This document shows positions 1-6,762 of a stretch of DNA of 10,353 nucleotides, piece after piece (positions within the stretch are counted from its first letter, which is position 1; the number at the start of each line of letters is the position of its first letter). The position numbers and the translations under genes are program-made. The notes under the pieces were generated by a model that was not told the DNA's origin, made no database searches, and saw only the letters and a list, made by a program, of their open reading frames with translations. The DNA lies in NCBI GenBank assembly GCA_947461325.1, contig CANHLD010000055.1, forward strand, positions 1-10,353, written 5' to 3'. This DNA comes from Comamonadaceae bacterium (lineage in GTDB: Bacteria > Pseudomonadota > Gammaproteobacteria > Burkholderiales > Burkholderiaceae_C).

Positions 1-1
1 C

Positions 2-547
2 CAGGCGCTGCCCTTGAACGCCAGCGCGTGGTTGCATGACACCACAGCTCAACCTGCGCAAGACCTGTTGTTCGTGCGCTTGCGCGGCGCAGTGGCTGCG
101 GTCGAATCCGCTTGCCCGCGCATGATCGCCGATGTGCAGGCTTTGGGCGGGTCGGCCTCTCGCATGGAGAATGCGCAAGCCGCTAAAGACTGGCAAGCCG
201 GTCGCGAACAGACAGTGCCTTTTTTCCACGCACCTTCCCCCGAGGTGTGTTTATGGCGTTTAAGCCTGCCGCAAACCGTGCCTGTCCTCAGTCTGCCTTA
301 TGCCACTTACATCGAATGGCATGGCGGCTTGCGCTGGTTATGGGCCCCGGCCTCAGCGGCCACGCAGTTGCGTCAAGCCGCGCAGCAAGCTGGTGGTCAT
401 GCCACGGTGTTTCGTCAGGCGCAAACCGCAGCACCAGCCGCCACGGTGTTCTCTGCATTGCCGCAGGTGCAACAACGCATACAACGTGAACTGCAAAAAC
501 AGTTTGATCCGCATGGTGTGTTCAACACCGGGCGCTTAGGTATTTAA
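2..547 (+). CDS. glcE: Glycolate oxidase FAD-binding-type subunit GlcE, C-terminal part (5' end outside window)
   Basis: This is the C-terminal 181 residues of GlcE, one of the three core subunits (GlcD, GlcE, GlcF) of the membrane-associated glycolate oxidase that converts glycolate to glyoxylate. The reading frame is open to the left edge (codons from base 2), so the gene starts upstream; a TTG at base 14 should not be taken as the start, since GlcE proteins are usually around 350 residues. The tail FDPHGVFNTGRLGI is the typical ending of GlcE and of related FAD-linked oxidases (vanillyl-alcohol oxidase-like C-terminal fold), where a short NxGR motif closes the protein. The N-terminal FAD-binding domain is not visible. 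The stop lies 3 bases before glcF, which supports one operon and fixes the identity as GlcE rather than GlcD. GlcD is presumably further upstream (inference). Confidence 0.88.
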   Translation, partial: QALPLNASAWLHDTTAQPAQDLLFVRLRGAVAAVESACPRMIADVQALGGSASRMENAQAAKDWQAGREQTVPFFHAPSPEVCLWRLSLPQTVPVLSLPYATYIEWHGGLRWLWAPASAATQLRQAAQQAGGHATVFRQAQTAAPAATVFSALPQVQQRIQRELQKQFDPHGVFNTGRLGI

Positions 548-550
548 AAG

Positions 551-1783
551 ATGCAAACCAACCTCTCTCCCGAATACCAACACACGGTTGACGGCCAGGA
601 AGCCGAAGCCATATTGCGCAAATGTGTGCACTGCGGTTTTTGTACCGCTACCTGCCCGACCTACCAGTTGTTAGGCGATGAACTCGACGGTCCGCGCGGA
701 CGCATTTACCTGATCAAGCAAGTGCTGGAGGGCGAAACCCCGACGCGCGACACACAGCTTCATTTAGACCGTTGCCTGACTTGCCGCAACTGCGAATCCA
801 CTTGTCCAAGCGGTGTGCAATACGGCCATTTGGTCGATATCGGCCGCAAGTTGGTGGACGAGAAAGTGCCGCGCCCGGCCAGCGAACAAGCGGTACGCTG
901 GGCCTTGAAAGAAGGCTTGAACTCGCCGCTGTTTGCGCCCGCCATGAAGCTGGGTCAAGCCGTGCGCGGCTTCTTGCCCGGCGGCATCAAGGCCAAAGTA
1001 CCCCAAGCGCGCAGCGCTGGCGTATGGCCAACCCAAACCCATGCGCGCAAAGTCTTGATGTTGGCCGGATGCGTGCAACCCGCCATGAGCCCGAACATCA
1101 ACAGCGCGACGGCACGCGTGTTGGACGCCTGCGGTATACAAACCGTGGTGGAACCGCTGGCCGGTTGCTGCGGTGGCGTCAAGTTCCATTTGAACGACCA
1201 GCACGGCGCTATTGTCCAAATGAAAAACAACATCGACGCTTGGTGGCCGCATGTCGCCCAAGGCGTGGAAGCGATTGTCATGAACGCCTCCGGCTGCGGG
1301 GTGACGGTGAAAGACTACGGCCACATACTGCGCAACGATGCTGCCTACGCCGACAAAGCCAAACGCATCAGCGAACTGACAAAAGACTTGAGCGAATTAT
1401 TGCCTCACCTGCTACCCGATTTACAAAAACGGATTCAACCGCAAGCCGCGCAAGCCCAAGGGCTGATGGCGTTTCACCCGCCTTGCACCTTGCAACACGG
1501 TCAGCAACTCAAAGGCGGTGTTGAAACGCAGTTGAATGTTCTCGGTTTCAAACTGCGTGTCGCCAACAACGAAGCGCATTTGTGTTGCGGCTCGGCTGGT
1601 ACATACAGCGTGTTGCAACCGGCTATCGCCACGCAACTGCGGGACCGCAAGCTCGGCCACTTGAGCGAGATTCAACCCACGGCGATATTGAGTGCCAACA
1701 TAGGCTGCATCACGCATTTGCAAAGCGGCACGCAAGTACCAGTGCGTCACTGGATAGAAATGGTGGACGCGGCGTTGCACTAA
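551..1783 (+). CDS. glcF: Glycolate oxidase iron-sulfur subunit GlcF
   Basis: A 410-residue protein, about the usual length for GlcF. It passes electrons from the flavin subunits GlcD/GlcE towards the membrane quinone pool during glycolate oxidation. Two ferredoxin-type [4Fe-4S] motifs are complete: Cys25, 28, 31 and 35 followed by Pro, and Cys75, 78, 81 and 85 followed by Pro. The C-terminal half has two cysteine-rich CCG domains, as in heterodisulfide-reductase and lactate-utilisation proteins: Cys174, Cys206-207 and Cys249 in the first, and Cys312, Cys345-346 and Cys386 in the second. The start ATG is 3 bases after the glcE stop, with only a weak AGG about 10 bases upstream, so translation is probably coupled to glcE. 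The gene converges on the minus-strand kinase at 1844. The 60-base gap (1784-1843) has no convincing terminator, only a weak, bulged AT-rich dyad around 1817-1838. No glcG follows. Confidence 0.95.
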   Translation: MQTNLSPEYQHTVDGQEAEAILRKCVHCGFCTATCPTYQLLGDELDGPRGRIYLIKQVLEGETPTRDTQLHLDRCLTCRNCESTCPSGVQYGHLVDIGRKLVDEKVPRPASEQAVRWALKEGLNSPLFAPAMKLGQAVRGFLPGGIKAKVPQARSAGVWPTQTHARKVLMLAGCVQPAMSPNINSATARVLDACGIQTVVEPLAGCCGGVKFHLNDQHGAIVQMKNNIDAWWPHVAQGVEAIVMNASGCGVTVKDYGHILRNDAAYADKAKRISELTKDLSELLPHLLPDLQKRIQPQAAQAQGLMAFHPPCTLQHGQQLKGGVETQLNVLGFKLRVANNEAHLCCGSAGTYSVLQPAIATQLRDRKLGHLSEIQPTAILSANIGCITHLQSGTQVPVRHWIEMVDAALH

Positions 1784-1843
1784 AGCAAGCGTTAATCACT
1801 GCACCCAGAAAAGGTCAAAACACGGTTTAGGTTTTTGAAGGCT

Positions 1844-3628
1844 TCAGTGTTTAGTCTGGTTCAGGCGGTGCATGAATGAAGGCGACAGCAACAACTGCTC
1901 TTCGATCAGCGCACACAGTTTGAGGCGTTCAAACGGCTTGAGCACCAAGGCATTGACCCCGACTTCCATGCAGCGTTGGTGGTCTTCGGTGTTCACATTG
2001 GCGGTCAATGCCAACACCGGCACATCGCGCTGCGGCGCAGGCCACTCGGTGCGCAAACGCTTGGTAGCTTCGATGCCGTCCATCACCGGCATCAACATGT
2101 CCATCAGCACCATGTCAAACGCCTGCTGTTGCAATACGTCCAAGGCTTCCTGTCCGTTACTGGCTTGCACCAGTGTCGCTTGCGGCCAATGAGACTTCAC
2201 CACCTGACACGCCAGCATGCGGTTGACCGCGCTGTCATCCACCACCAAAAAGCGCACTGCGAATGATTGAAGTCGGGTGATACCGCTGTCGCCGTCGACA
2301 GGCTTGCGCGCCGCATCGGCACTGACCAACGGCAACTTGAACCAAAAGCGCGAGCCCACGCCGGGCTGGCTGTCTACAGCGATCTGACCACCCAGCAATT
2401 CCACCAAATGCCTGCTGATGGACAAGCCCAAACCGTTACCGCCATACACACTGGCGGTGTCATCGCTGGCTTGCTCGAAGCGTTCGAAAATTTTGTCCAA
2501 GCGTTCGGACCGGATGCCGATGCCGGTGTCGCTCACAGAAAACACTAATTGATCGGCTTGTCGCTCCACCGTGAGCGTGACCTCGCCTTGGTGGGTAAAC
2601 TTGATGGCATTGCCAAGCAGATTGACCAATACCTGCATCAAGCGATGCCGGTCGGACAACACGAACACCGGCAAATCCGGGTCTGCTTGCAAACTGTAAA
2701 CAATGTTCATGCTGTTGACCCGTTGCAAGAACAAATTGAAGGCGGCGTGAACTGTGGCCATCAGCTCAAAAGGCTCGTGCTGCACTTTCAGTTGACCGCG
2801 TTGCAGCAGTGAAAAATCCAGCACATCGTTGATCACCGTCAGTAAATGGTCGCTGGACTGCTTCACCAGTTCAGCCAGTTCCAAGGCGCGCGGCTGGCCT
2901 TTGACGTCTTGTCGCAACAAATCACTAAAGCCGATGATGGCGTTCATCGGTGTGCGCAATTCATGGCTGAGCAAGCCGATGAAATTGTCTTTGACCACTT
3001 GAGCCCGCATCAATTGCGCCCGCGATTGCAGCAAATTGGCTTGCTTTTCTTCGCTCGTGCGAAGCGTGCGCAAATACAAGCGCTGGTAAATCAAGGGCAA
3101 TGCCAAAAGAAAAATACCGAGTGATACATTGTTCCAAGCGTTCATCCGCAGTGTTTGAGGGGCGGCCACATAAAAAGGAGATATCCAACCCTGCCAACTG
3201 CTCACCGTCAGACCGCACAAACACAACAAGCAAACGATCAGCCAAAACACCCCCGAGGACACACTGATTAAAAACAACGGAATCATAGGCAGCATTGCCA
3301 TCCAATTGAGGGTGTTTGAAAACATGCCACCGGTGATGATGGCCTCATTGACCATGTGAAAAAACGCATAAGCCATACAGAGATTGAGCATCCAGTTCAA
3401 TGGCAAACCCAAAGTAAACAAAGACACCAGTAAAAATATCACGATGCCCATGACATAAGTATTTTGCTGGATGATCGGGTCTGGCGTCGCGCTGGCGGTG
3501 ATGAAACTCACTATGCCGAGTGAACCAGAAAACAAAATATAAAACCTTGACTGTGAGTCATTCCAACGGTCGATGACGCGCTGCTTGAACTTTTGCCCCA
3601 ATGTGCTTAACAAAAAGGTATCAGGCAT
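1844..3628 (-). CDS. Hybrid sensor histidine kinase with membrane N-terminus and receiver domain (downstream member of tandem pair)
   Basis: A 594-residue inner-membrane hybrid histidine kinase. Residues about 28-186 hold around six hydrophobic segments with short loops and no large periplasmic domain, so sensing is probably within the membrane. A GGMFS motif (100-104) followed by a tryptophan- and proline-containing helix lies in this part. A charged, probably coiled-coil linker (about 186-215) leads to the HisKA domain with SHELRTP and the phospho-accepting His222. The HATPase domain has N-box Asn336/Asn340, G1 box DTGIG (367-371) and G2 box GGNGLGL (396-402). The C-terminal receiver (about 458-580) has acidic Asp464/465, phospho-acceptor Asp510, Thr542 and Lys564. 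All catalytic residues are present, so it should be active. There is no Hpt or output domain, and the target is unknown. The ATG overlaps the preceding kinase gene by 8 bases and has its own ribosome-binding site. It is the last gene of a five-gene run. Confidence 0.93.
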   Translation of the reverse strand: MPDTFLLSTLGQKFKQRVIDRWNDSQSRFYILFSGSLGIVSFITASATPDPIIQQNTYVMGIVIFLLVSLFTLGLPLNWMLNLCMAYAFFHMVNEAIITGGMFSNTLNWMAMLPMIPLFLISVSSGVFWLIVCLLCLCGLTVSSWQGWISPFYVAAPQTLRMNAWNNVSLGIFLLALPLIYQRLYLRTLRTSEEKQANLLQSRAQLMRAQVVKDNFIGLLSHELRTPMNAIIGFSDLLRQDVKGQPRALELAELVKQSSDHLLTVINDVLDFSLLQRGQLKVQHEPFELMATVHAAFNLFLQRVNSMNIVYSLQADPDLPVFVLSDRHRLMQVLVNLLGNAIKFTHQGEVTLTVERQADQLVFSVSDTGIGIRSERLDKIFERFEQASDDTASVYGGNGLGLSISRHLVELLGGQIAVDSQPGVGSRFWFKLPLVSADAARKPVDGDSGITRLQSFAVRFLVVDDSAVNRMLACQVVKSHWPQATLVQASNGQEALDVLQQQAFDMVLMDMLMPVMDGIEATKRLRTEWPAPQRDVPVLALTANVNTEDHQRCMEVGVNALVLKPFERLKLCALIEEQLLLSPSFMHRLNQTKH

Positions 3629-5384
3629 GCTGCACCTTCTGTGCTTGAACGAGTCGCTCTAAAGACGCTTTGAGCATATCCCGACTCAATGGTTTGACCA
3701 CCACATCGTTCATGCCTGCGGTCAAACATTCGGCATGGTCATGCGGATGACTGCTGGCTGTCAAACCAATCACCACGACTTGGCTCATGTGCAAGTCGCC
3801 AGAGGATCGGATAGCGCGGGTAGCCTCCAATCCGTTCATTTGCGGCATCACCAAATCCATCAACACCGCATCCACCGGATGAGATTGCAAAAAAGCCAGA
3901 CAGGACGCGCCGCTGTCAACGCAATGCACTTGAGCCCGCGGCCACAGTTGTTGGCAGATCAGGCTGGCCACTTTTAAATTCATTGGGTTGTCATCCACCA
4001 GCAGCAGCGTCAGTGCATGCTCTTTCAGCACATCGCCGTGGTGGACTGTGTTCGAGTGAGACACAGGTGCATCGCAGGCTTGCAGCGGAATGCGAAACCA
4101 GAAACACGAACCCTGCCCGGGCTCGCTTCGCATACCAATCTGACCGCCGAACAAATCGATCAAACCTTTGCAAATAGACAAGCCCAGACCAGCGCCGCCA
4201 AACTCGGTATGTGTTTGCTGGTCTGCGTGTTCAAACCGGTTGAAGATGAAGGCTTGCAATTCCGGAGCAATGCCCACGCCGGTGTCTGTCACTTCAAACA
4301 ACATCTCATCGTGGTCCTTGCTGATCTTTAAACTGACTTCGCCGCTGGGTGTGAATTTGAAAGCGTTATCAATCAAATGACACAACACCTCTTTGAGTCG
4401 CAGCGCATCCGTCATCAGCCATTCAGGCAATGCAGGACTTAAGCTGGCGCGAAACTGCACAGCAGCGTTGGCCGAGCGGCTGTAGGTTTGCATACATTGG
4501 GCAAAGGTGCTGGCCAAATGGGTGGGCGCGAGTTGCAGTTGCAGGCGTCCGGCTTGTATTTGTGAAAAATCCAAAATCTGGTTGACCAGCGTCAACAGAT
4601 GCTCGGTGGACTCGCGAATCAAGTCCAGGGTTCGCACATTTTTTTCATCATCAACCAGCTCAGTCCGGATCACATCGTTGAAGCCAAGAATCGCATTCAT
4701 TGGGGTGCGTAACTCATGTCCAACGGAGGCTAAAAACTGGTCTTTGTAGGACTCGGCTTGCAACAGCGCACTGCGGTTGGCCATCAACTCATCATTGCGC
4801 TGATTGATTTCATTCAACTGGTTGGTGTAGATGCGTTTGTAAACCAGCAAACCACTAACCAGGCTGATAGCGGTAAACGCGTAATTGCCGAAAGACCACA
4901 ACAGGTGTTTTTGGCTGTACACATAACTGACCGGCAACCAGCCGTATTCCGTCAATGGCACAAAGGACGAGACCGACAGCAGGACCACAGCTATCCACAG
5001 CAAGGAGTCGCGCAAGCCCAGCATGAACATCGCGGGCACAGGCAAAATAATCAGCCAAATAATGGCCGAGGAAAAAAGCCCGCCGGATACCCACACGCAA
5101 TACATCACCAATACATAGGACTGGATCAACAGCATGTGGGTGGTCAGTTTCAACGACCAATGAAAAAACTTATACGCCAAGCCGGTCAAACCCACCGATG
5201 TCAACGCAACCCACAACGCGTGTTGAAAAGCAAACGGCTCAGCCATCAGCAAAAACGCGCACAAGTTGGCAATAATCACGCCAAACAGCAGCAAAAACAG
5301 ACGCTCAAGGGGGTTCTGCGCGGTGTTTAACTCTGCCTCTTGAAGCAAAGCCAAGCCGTTGCGAAGCAAGGACATAGCGCGCAC
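3621..5384 (-). CDS. Hybrid sensor histidine kinase with membrane N-terminus and receiver domain (upstream member of tandem pair)
   Basis: A 587-residue hybrid histidine kinase built like its neighbour. About six membrane segments span residues 28-185, with a GGLFS motif at 101-105. A hydrophilic linker (about 186-215) precedes the HisKA domain with GHELRTP and His223. The HATPase domain has Asn340, G1 box DTGVG (367-371) and G2 box GGAGLGL (396-402). The receiver (about 458-580) has Asp464/465, phospho-acceptor Asp510, Thr542 and Lys564. The first asparagine of the N-box, normally at 336, is histidine here; Asn340, the one expected to hold Mg-ATP, is kept. No output domain is attached. The start is uncertain: GTG at 5384 leaves 2 bases after the peroxidase stop, while ATG at 5375 (residue 4) leaves 11; neither has a good Shine-Dalgarno, which suggests coupled or leaderless-like re-initiation. 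The signal sensed is unknown. Confidence 0.93.
   Translation of the reverse strand: MRAMSLLRNGLALLQEAELNTAQNPLERLFLLLFGVIIANLCAFLLMAEPFAFQHALWVALTSVGLTGLAYKFFHWSLKLTTHMLLIQSYVLVMYCVWVSGGLFSSAIIWLIILPVPAMFMLGLRDSLLWIAVVLLSVSSFVPLTEYGWLPVSYVYSQKHLLWSFGNYAFTAISLVSGLLVYKRIYTNQLNEINQRNDELMANRSALLQAESYKDQFLASVGHELRTPMNAILGFNDVIRTELVDDEKNVRTLDLIRESTEHLLTLVNQILDFSQIQAGRLQLQLAPTHLASTFAQCMQTYSRSANAAVQFRASLSPALPEWLMTDALRLKEVLCHLIDNAFKFTPSGEVSLKISKDHDEMLFEVTDTGVGIAPELQAFIFNRFEHADQQTHTEFGGAGLGLSICKGLIDLFGGQIGMRSEPGQGSCFWFRIPLQACDAPVSHSNTVHHGDVLKEHALTLLLVDDNPMNLKVASLICQQLWPRAQVHCVDSGASCLAFLQSHPVDAVLMDLVMPQMNGLEATRAIRSSGDLHMSQVVVIGLTASSHPHDHAECLTAGMNDVVVKPLSRDMLKASLERLVQAQKVQHA
3635..3640 (-). promoter_or_regulatory. 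Ribosome-binding site of the downstream hybrid kinase
   Basis: On the minus strand AGAAGG lies 6 bases before the ATG at 3628, inside the last codons of the upstream kinase gene. It supports 3628 as the true start and shows that the downstream kinase can be initiated independently as well as by coupling through the 8-base overlap. Confidence 0.6.
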
Positions 5385-5386
5385 GC

Positions 5387-5881
5387 TCAGGAGGTGGACA
5401 GGGCTTGTTCTATGTCGGCAGCCAATGAGGCGGGTTTATCTAATGAGGCGTAACGTTTGATAACTTGTCCGTCACGACCGACCAGAAATTTGGTGAAATT
5501 CCATTTGATGCCTTCGCTGCCTAAGAGCCCTGGCGCTTGTTGTTTCAGCCATTGAAACAAAGGGTGCGCTTGGCTGCCATTGACATCAATTTTTTCCATC
5601 ATGGCAAAGCTGACGCCATAATTTTTTTGGCAAAACGCACCGATCTCAGTGTTGCTGCCCGGGTCTTGCGCGCCGAACTGGTTGCAAGGAAACCCCAGCA
5701 CCACCAAGCCTTTGCCACTGTAGGTTTGGTGCAGTTCTTCCAAACCGCCAAACTGCGGTGTGAAGCCGCAGGCACTGGCAGTGTTGATGATCAACAGCAC
5801 TTTGCCCCTGTGATCAGCCAGATTCACGGGCTGGCCTTGGATGTCATTGGCTTGAAAGTCGTAAATGGAAGCGGGGTTCAT
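5387..5881 (-). CDS. Glutathione peroxidase family thiol peroxidase (BtuE-like)
   Basis: A 164-residue cytoplasmic peroxidase of the glutathione peroxidase family, normal in length for the small monomeric bacterial type. It reduces hydrogen peroxide or organic and lipid hydroperoxides at a reactive cysteine. The peroxidatic cysteine is Cys38 in NTASACGFTPQ. The rest of the catalytic tetrad is visible as Gln72 (after GFPCNQFG) and Trp127-Asn128 in WNFTKF. Cysteine stands where selenocysteine is found in animal enzymes. Cys84 lies near the position of the resolving cysteine in thioredoxin-dependent members, so thioredoxin rather than glutathione may be the in vivo reductant (inference). There is no signal peptide. 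The start codon overlaps the permease stop as ATGA and is preceded by a strong ribosome-binding site. The next gene, a hybrid kinase, starts within a few bases of the stop, which ties this enzyme to the kinase pair transcriptionally. Confidence 0.93.
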   Translation of the reverse strand: MNPASIYDFQANDIQGQPVNLADHRGKVLLIINTASACGFTPQFGGLEELHQTYSGKGLVVLGFPCNQFGAQDPGSNTEIGAFCQKNYGVSFAMMEKIDVNGSQAHPLFQWLKQQAPGLLGSEGIKWNFTKFLVGRDGQVIKRYASLDKPASLAADIEQALSTS

Positions 5882-6759
5882 GGGGACTCCTTGGTGTCAG
5901 ATTGCATTGTCGCCAATATGGCGGCAAACACAATCAGCAGTCCCCCGATCAATTTGCGCACGGTCAACTCAGATACCCCCATGAACACAGAGGAAGCGGT
6001 GGCAAAAATGATTTCTGACAACATGACCAATGCGGTCGTGTTTGCCGGTAATCGCGCTGCGCCGTATTGCAAACTGAGGTTGGAGAACAGCAAACACAGC
6101 GCCAGCCCCAAAGCGAACGGCCACCAGCTGATATCTACCGGCAGGCTGACCAAGCCAGTTGGCAGCAAAGCGGCAGCAGCCAATGCGGTGATGAACATGC
6201 CACCGCCAAACATCGCGCCCATGCGATCGCTCTCAGGCAAAAACGCCAGTTTGCGCAACATGGCGTTGTTGAGTGCAAAGCTGGCGCCGCCCAGCAAGGC
6301 CAAATAATCCATGGTGCTGCTGGGCAAGGGCCAAGGTGTTTCAGGGGTTTTCAATATCAGCGCCACACCAACCAGCGCTAACAGCAAGCGCAGCAAGGAG
6401 GCGCGCGTCGGTTTTTCATCCAGCAACCACCAAGCGAACAACACTGACCAAGCGGGCATGGTGTAGAAAAGCAAAACCACGCGCACCACATCGCCTTGGG
6501 TGACCGCCCAGTTAAAGCCAAAGTTGGTCAGGCCCGACCCGAGAAACAACCACCAGAGTTGCGGGTGTTGCCACAGACTGCGAAACCATTGCGGGCGCAT
6601 GACGCTGATGACAACAAACGACAAGCCGTACATCAAGGCAGTCGCCCACAAGGGATGCAATCCAAGGGATTGCATTTCGCGCAAAGGCCACCAGCACAAA
6701 CCGAACACCAAGGCATTGGCCATCAAGCCCAGCACCGGACCTAAGCTGGCTGCATGCAT
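5878..6759 (-). CDS. EamA/DMT-family membrane permease
   Basis: A 293-residue protein with about ten hydrophobic helices, roughly at 8-26, 36-54, 68-86, 91-111, 119-137, 150-168, 181-200, 212-230, 238-258 and 268-285. It forms the two five-helix repeats of the EamA (drug/metabolite transporter) family. The end of helix 4 has the family pattern of proline and tryptophan followed by an acidic EK turn (LFYTMPAWSVLFAW, then LLDEKPT). The ninth helix shows the matching LSEIIFATASSVFMGVSE block in the second repeat. Members export amino acids, nucleosides or other small metabolites, but the sequence does not reveal the substrate. The ATG lies 3 bases after the lplT stop with AGGAC about 10 bases upstream, and the stop overlaps the peroxidase start by 4 bases, so it is an internal operon gene. 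Confidence 0.9.
   Translation of the reverse strand: MHAASLGPVLGLMANALVFGLCWWPLREMQSLGLHPLWATALMYGLSFVVISVMRPQWFRSLWQHPQLWWLFLGSGLTNFGFNWAVTQGDVVRVVLLFYTMPAWSVLFAWWLLDEKPTRASLLRLLLALVGVALILKTPETPWPLPSSTMDYLALLGGASFALNNAMLRKLAFLPESDRMGAMFGGGMFITALAAAALLPTGLVSLPVDISWWPFALGLALCLLFSNLSLQYGAARLPANTTALVMLSEIIFATASSVFMGVSELTVRKLIGGLLIVFAAILATMQSDTKESP
5887..5892 (-). promoter_or_regulatory. Strong ribosome-binding site of the peroxidase gene
   Basis: On the minus strand AAGGAG lies 5 bases before the ATG at 5881, within the final codons of the permease gene. It is the best Shine-Dalgarno in the five-gene run and fixes the start of the peroxidase. Confidence 0.7.
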
Positions 6760-6762
6760 GCG

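Noticed and set aside
764..1324. 186-codon frame on the minus strand inside glcF
   Set aside because: It is fully antisense to glcF, whose iron-sulfur motifs are unmistakable, and its product shows no recognisable domain. It is an artefact of codon bias.
772..1524. 250-codon frame on the plus strand in another frame of glcF
   Set aside because: It overlaps the well-supported glcF frame, gives a low-complexity arginine-rich product and has no ribosome-binding site.
1784..1843. Bidirectional terminator between glcF and the kinase
   Set aside because: Only an imperfect, bulged AT-rich dyad with a short T-run is visible; the stem is too weak to call a terminator.
4758..5330. 190-codon plus-strand frame opposite the upstream kinase
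   Set aside because: It is antisense to the membrane region of the kinase; the glutamine- and histidine-rich product is what the reverse complement of hydrophobic codons yields.
5388..5396. AGGAGGTGG on the plus strand looking like a strong ribosome-binding site
   Set aside because: It lies antisense to the peroxidase end; the nearest downstream ATG is about 15 bases away and opens only about 13 codons.
5537..6307. 256-codon plus-strand frame opposite the peroxidase and permease
   Set aside because: It crosses two well-identified minus-strand genes and their ATGA junction, and no domain can be recognised.
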